DNA of 8,034 bases. Origin: Anaerolineales bacterium UBA6663. GTDB lineage: Bacteria > Chloroflexota > Anaerolineae > Anaerolineales > UBA6663. Positions 5,994-8,034 of the stretch are shown in pieces. The notes beneath the pieces were generated by a model, which ran no database searches, was not told where the DNA came from, and saw only the letters and a program-made list of their open reading frames with translations. The number at the start of each line of letters is the position of its first letter. The first letter of the stretch is position 1. The translations under genes were made by a program, and so were the position numbers. Location of the stretch: contig DKKP01000361.1 in assembly GCA_002455335.1 (NCBI GenBank), forward strand, positions 6,179 through 14,212. Reading direction: 5' to 3'.

Positions 5994-6004
5994 CCGGCAC
6001 CTGC

Positions 6005-6035
6005 TTGCGACTTTCGACGCTTTTCGACGTAGAAT
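6005..6035 (+). promoter_or_regulatory. Candidate promoter of nfeD
   Basis: TAGAAT (6030-6035, 5 of 6 to consensus) is the best -10 box in the 88-bp divergent region. TTGCGA (6005-6010, 4 of 6) is a possible -35 box, but its 19-bp spacing is long. Transcription would start near 6042, giving a leader of about 28 nt that begins with a small hairpin. Confidence 0.5.
6012..6029 (+). repeat. Two direct copies of TTTCGACG, one helical turn apart
   Basis: TTTCGACG occurs at 6012-6019 and 6022-6029. The 10-base period puts both copies on the same DNA face, immediately upstream of the candidate nfeD -10 box and also upstream of the divergent PLC-like promoter. A regulator-binding site is possible; the binding protein is unknown. 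Confidence 0.5.
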
Positions 6036-6041
6036 CTTGAA

Positions 6042-6061
6042 GGGTCACACAGACCCGGGAG
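6042..6061 (+). promoter_or_regulatory. 5'-leader hairpin followed by the nfeD ribosome-binding site
   Basis: GGGTC (6042-6046), loop ACACA, GACCC (6052-6056) forms a perfect 5-bp stem. GGGAG (6057-6061) follows at once and sits 8 nt before ATG 6070, deciding that start. If transcription begins near 6042 the mRNA would open with this stem, which could protect the 5' end or tune ribosome access. Confidence 0.5.
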
Positions 6062-6069
6062 CAATAGCC

Positions 6070-7386
6070 ATGATCAAGGTCTTTCGCCTCATCCTCGTGA
6101 CGCTGCTTGGCGGTGGTCTGCTATGGGCAGTGCCCGCGGCGCGAGCCCAGGAGAGCAGCGCGCACGCCGTCGCGCTTTCGCTTCGGGGTCCTCTGACCGT
6201 GCCCATGGCCGATTATCTGGACCGCGGTCTCGAGGAGGCCACCAAACGCGCGGCGACCCTGGTCATCGTCCAGCTGGATACGCCCGGCGGCGAGCTCAGC
6301 CTGATGGAACGCATGATCAGCTCGATCCGCAATAGCCCGGTGCCCGTTGTGGTGTACGTCTCACCCAATGGCGCGATGGCCGGAAGCGCGGGCACCCTGA
6401 TCACGCTGGCCGGCCATGCCTCAGGGATGGCCCCCGAGACCCTGATCGGCGCCGCCAGCCCGATCGACGCCACAGGGCAAGATCTGGGCACCACGGCGGA
6501 TAACAAAGCCCGCGAGGCCCTGATGGCCCAGGCCCGGGCATTGACCGAGCGCCGTGGGCCCGAGGCGGTCGAGCTCGCCCAGGCGACCATCGACGTCGCC
6601 CGCGCTGTGACGGCGCGGGAAGCGCTCGAAGCCGGGTTGATCGACGTCGTGGCCGCCGACCTCCCCGACCTGTTACGGCAACTGGACGGGCACGTCATCG
6701 ACATTGGTGGGCAAACACTGGCACTGTCGACGACAGGCCTGATCATCGACGAAGTCGACATGAACGTGCTCGAACAGGTGTTGACCCTGCTGGTCAACGC
6801 CTCGGTGCTCTCGATGTTGTTCTCGCTCGGCCTGTTGTTGCTGTACCTGGAAGTTCAGACTCCGGGCGGCTGGATCTCGGGCGTCGTCGGCGCCGGGCTG
6901 CTCTTGCTCGCGTTGTATGGGTCGGGCTTCCTGCCCGTCAACTGGTTCGGCGTGATCTTCATCGCGATCGCGTTTGGCCTGTTTGTGGCCGAGGCGTATA
7001 CTCCGGCCACGTTCGGCGCTCTGACGTTAGGCGGCGTGGTTTTCTTCGTCGTCGGCTCGCTTGTGCTGTTCAACTCGCCGGGCACTTTGCCTGTGTATCG
7101 GGTCAGCGTGCCGCTGGTCATCGCTCTGGGCGTGATCCTGGGGGCGCTCTCTTTGACTTTGGTTTTCGTCGCGCTGCGCACGCTGCCGCGCAAACCGGCT
7201 CTTGGAGCCGATGTGTTGGTCGGGCAGACGGGCCAGATGCGCACCGCCCAATCGGCCCAGATCGGGTCGGAGTTGTGGACGGTCGAGGCGGTCGACGGCG
7301 CTCCCTTGAGCGTCGGCGACGCGGTGCAGGTGACTGGGGTGCGCGGGCTGCGGCTGCAGGTCCGCAAGCCGGGCTCGTCGGCGTAA
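6070..7386 (+). CDS. nfeD: NfeD family ClpP-class membrane serine protease (long, NfeD1b type)
   Basis: A complete 438-residue long-form NfeD. Residues 1-26 are a signal peptide ending ARA. The extracytoplasmic ClpP/SppA-like domain (about 33-215) carries TPGGELSLMERM (71-82), AMAGSAGTLITLAGH (102-116) with nucleophile S106, and TTADNKAREAL (141-151) with K146 as the probable general base of a Ser-Lys dyad. Hydrophobic segments follow at about 236-260, 268-285, 291-309, 315-334 and 347-369, then a soluble OB-fold NfeD domain (about 378-433). Characterised relatives cut the hydrophobic C-terminus of a partner stomatin/SPFH protein and act in membrane-domain organisation. No SPFH gene is adjacent: upstream is a divergent PLC-like gene and downstream an FHA gene. 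ATG 6070 is chosen over in-frame upstream starts because it has a GGGAG site and opens the signal peptide. It lies 109 bp before the FHA gene. Confidence 0.92.
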   Translation: MIKVFRLILVTLLGGGLLWAVPAARAQESSAHAVALSLRGPLTVPMADYLDRGLEEATKRAATLVIVQLDTPGGELSLMERMISSIRNSPVPVVVYVSPNGAMAGSAGTLITLAGHASGMAPETLIGAASPIDATGQDLGTTADNKAREALMAQARALTERRGPEAVELAQATIDVARAVTAREALEAGLIDVVAADLPDLLRQLDGHVIDIGGQTLALSTTGLIIDEVDMNVLEQVLTLLVNASVLSMLFSLGLLLLYLEVQTPGGWISGVVGAGLLLLALYGSGFLPVNWFGVIFIAIAFGLFVAEAYTPATFGALTLGGVVFFVVGSLVLFNSPGTLPVYRVSVPLVIALGVILGALSLTLVFVALRTLPRKPALGADVLVGQTGQMRTAQSAQIGSELWTVEAVDGAPLSVGDAVQVTGVRGLRLQVRKPGSSA

Positions 7387-7495
7387 AGGCAGCAGAAATT
7401 CCTATACGTCGCTGCGTTGATTGTGGTTAAATCGGTCGCAGGCGGTGGGAGACCCTTCCTGCCACTGGCTGGCCGCTAGGCAAGGAGCAGACAGG
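7387..7495 (+). promoter_or_regulatory. nfeD-FHA intergenic region with strong ribosome-binding site
   Basis: AAGGAG (7482-7487) is a near-perfect Shine-Dalgarno 8 nt before ATG 7496. A weak -10-like TTAAAT (7427-7432, 4 of 6) has no -35 partner. GCAGC/GCTGC (7389-7393 with 7411-7415) is a 5-bp stem with a long loop and no U-tract, so no terminator is called. The FHA gene may be read through from nfeD or have its own promoter. Confidence 0.5.
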
Positions 7496-8034
7496 ATGTC
7501 AACTTCATCTGGGCGTTTTCGATTGGTGGTGCAGAAGGGCCCCAACCCGGGCGCGGCGTACGATCTGACCCAGATCGTCGCCATCATCGGCCGGGATGCC
7601 TCGGCCGACCTGGCCATCAACGATGTCGAGGTCTCGCGGCAACACGCTCGGCTGAGCGCGACCGAGACGGGCTTCACGATCGAAGACCTCGCCAGCACGA
7701 ACGGCGTCTTCGTCAACGGCGTCCGCATCACGGCCCCGACGGAGCTGAGCGGGGGCGACGTGGTCGGCATCGGCCAGACCGTCGAGCTCGGCGTCGAAGC
7801 CGTCCCGGCTGAGGGCGTGGCCACGCTCTACAGCGCGCAGCCCGCGGCTGCAGCCCTGCCTTCATTGCCCACCGCTGAGGCGCCCGCTCCGGCCCCGGCC
7901 CCCGAGGTGCGACCCTCTTCGGGGGGCTTTGGGCTGCCCTCGGCTGGCCCGTCGCAGTCGCTACCCAGCAGCACGCCAGTCGCCGCGCCGAGCAGCTCGG
8001 GCGGCAATCGCTCCTGGATGCCGTGGGCGATCGG
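7496..8034 (+). CDS. FHA-domain protein, C-terminus cut by window edge
   Basis: 179 codons are present and the frame is still open at the window edge. Residues about 8-100 form a forkhead-associated domain, which binds phosphothreonine peptides and so couples to Ser/Thr kinases. All its landmark residues are visible: IIGRDASADLAI with G32-R33, VSRQHARL with S47-R48 and H50, and LASTNGVFVNG (65-75) with N69 and N74. From about residue 103 the chain becomes a low-complexity Ala/Pro/Ser linker (TAEAPAPAPAPEVRP at 126-140), ending NRSWMPWAI, which looks like the lead-in to a membrane helix. I infer a membrane-anchored FHA protein with a cytoplasmic N-terminal domain, but the anchor is not in view. 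No protein kinase gene is visible nearby. The start is fixed by the AAGGAG site. It follows nfeD by 109 bp on the same strand. Confidence 0.92.
   Translation, partial: MSTSSGRFRLVVQKGPNPGAAYDLTQIVAIIGRDASADLAINDVEVSRQHARLSATETGFTIEDLASTNGVFVNGVRITAPTELSGGDVVGIGQTVELGVEAVPAEGVATLYSAQPAAAALPSLPTAEAPAPAPAPEVRPSSGGFGLPSAGPSQSLPSSTPVAAPSSSGGNRSWMPWAI

Noticed and set aside
5869..6069. Upstream extension of nfeD by 67 codons
   Set aside because: It would run through the divergent promoter region and the PLC-like gene and would bury the signal peptide. ATG 6070 has the ribosome-binding site.
7389..7415. Terminator after nfeD
   Set aside because: The stem is only 5 bp with a 17-base loop and no following T-run.

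Overview
This GC-rich bacterial window is gene-dense and holds two blocks that point away from each other. The best guess for the source is Chloroflexota (Anaerolineae-like). That rests on protein flavour (FHA protein with a long Ala/Pro linker, long NfeD protease, zinc-dependent phospholipase-C-like protein), on intergenic heptanucleotide repeats, and on start codons without a Shine-Dalgarno placed directly behind a TACAAT box. The assignment is an inference, not proven.

Minus-strand block (1-5078): a surface-polysaccharide cluster. In transcription order it has an RmlD-like dTDP-4-dehydrorhamnose reductase (5078-4248), a rhamnosyltransferase-like GT2 (4181-3237), a dolichyl-phosphate-glucosyltransferase-like GT2 (3224-2502), ribonuclease HII rnhB (2484-1852), a GT4 glycosyltransferase (1783-695), and the start of a Wzz-type chain-length/export protein that runs off the left edge (680-1). 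Intergenic gaps are 12-68 bp, so one transcript is plausible. The proposed logic is that RmlD makes an activated deoxysugar, the GT2 and GT4 enzymes build or prime a lipid-linked glycan, and the Wzz protein controls its polymerisation or export. rnhB is a housekeeping genome-maintenance gene and a functional outsider here.

Middle (5079-6069): a zinc-dependent phospholipase-C-like protein on the minus strand (5981-5232), then an 88-bp divergent promoter region. The reductase and the PLC-like gene carry the same 10-mer (CGGTACAATC on the minus strand) 6-7 nt before their start codons, suggesting leaderless transcripts.

Plus-strand block (6070-8034): a full-length NfeD/ClpP-class membrane serine protease (6070-7386), with a promoter, a paired direct repeat and a 5'-UTR hairpin in front of it, then an FHA-domain protein (7496 onward) cut by the right edge.

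The most unusual signal is a pair of different heptanucleotide-repeat arrays, one on each side of rnhB. They are not confined to spacers: they supply the stop codon of rnhB, the last codons and stop of the gene before it, and the ribosome-binding site and start codon of rnhB. No mobile element, CRISPR array, tRNA, rRNA or classical terminator was seen. I did not find a clear new defence or metabolic system. There is no gene-free stretch longer than 300 bases.
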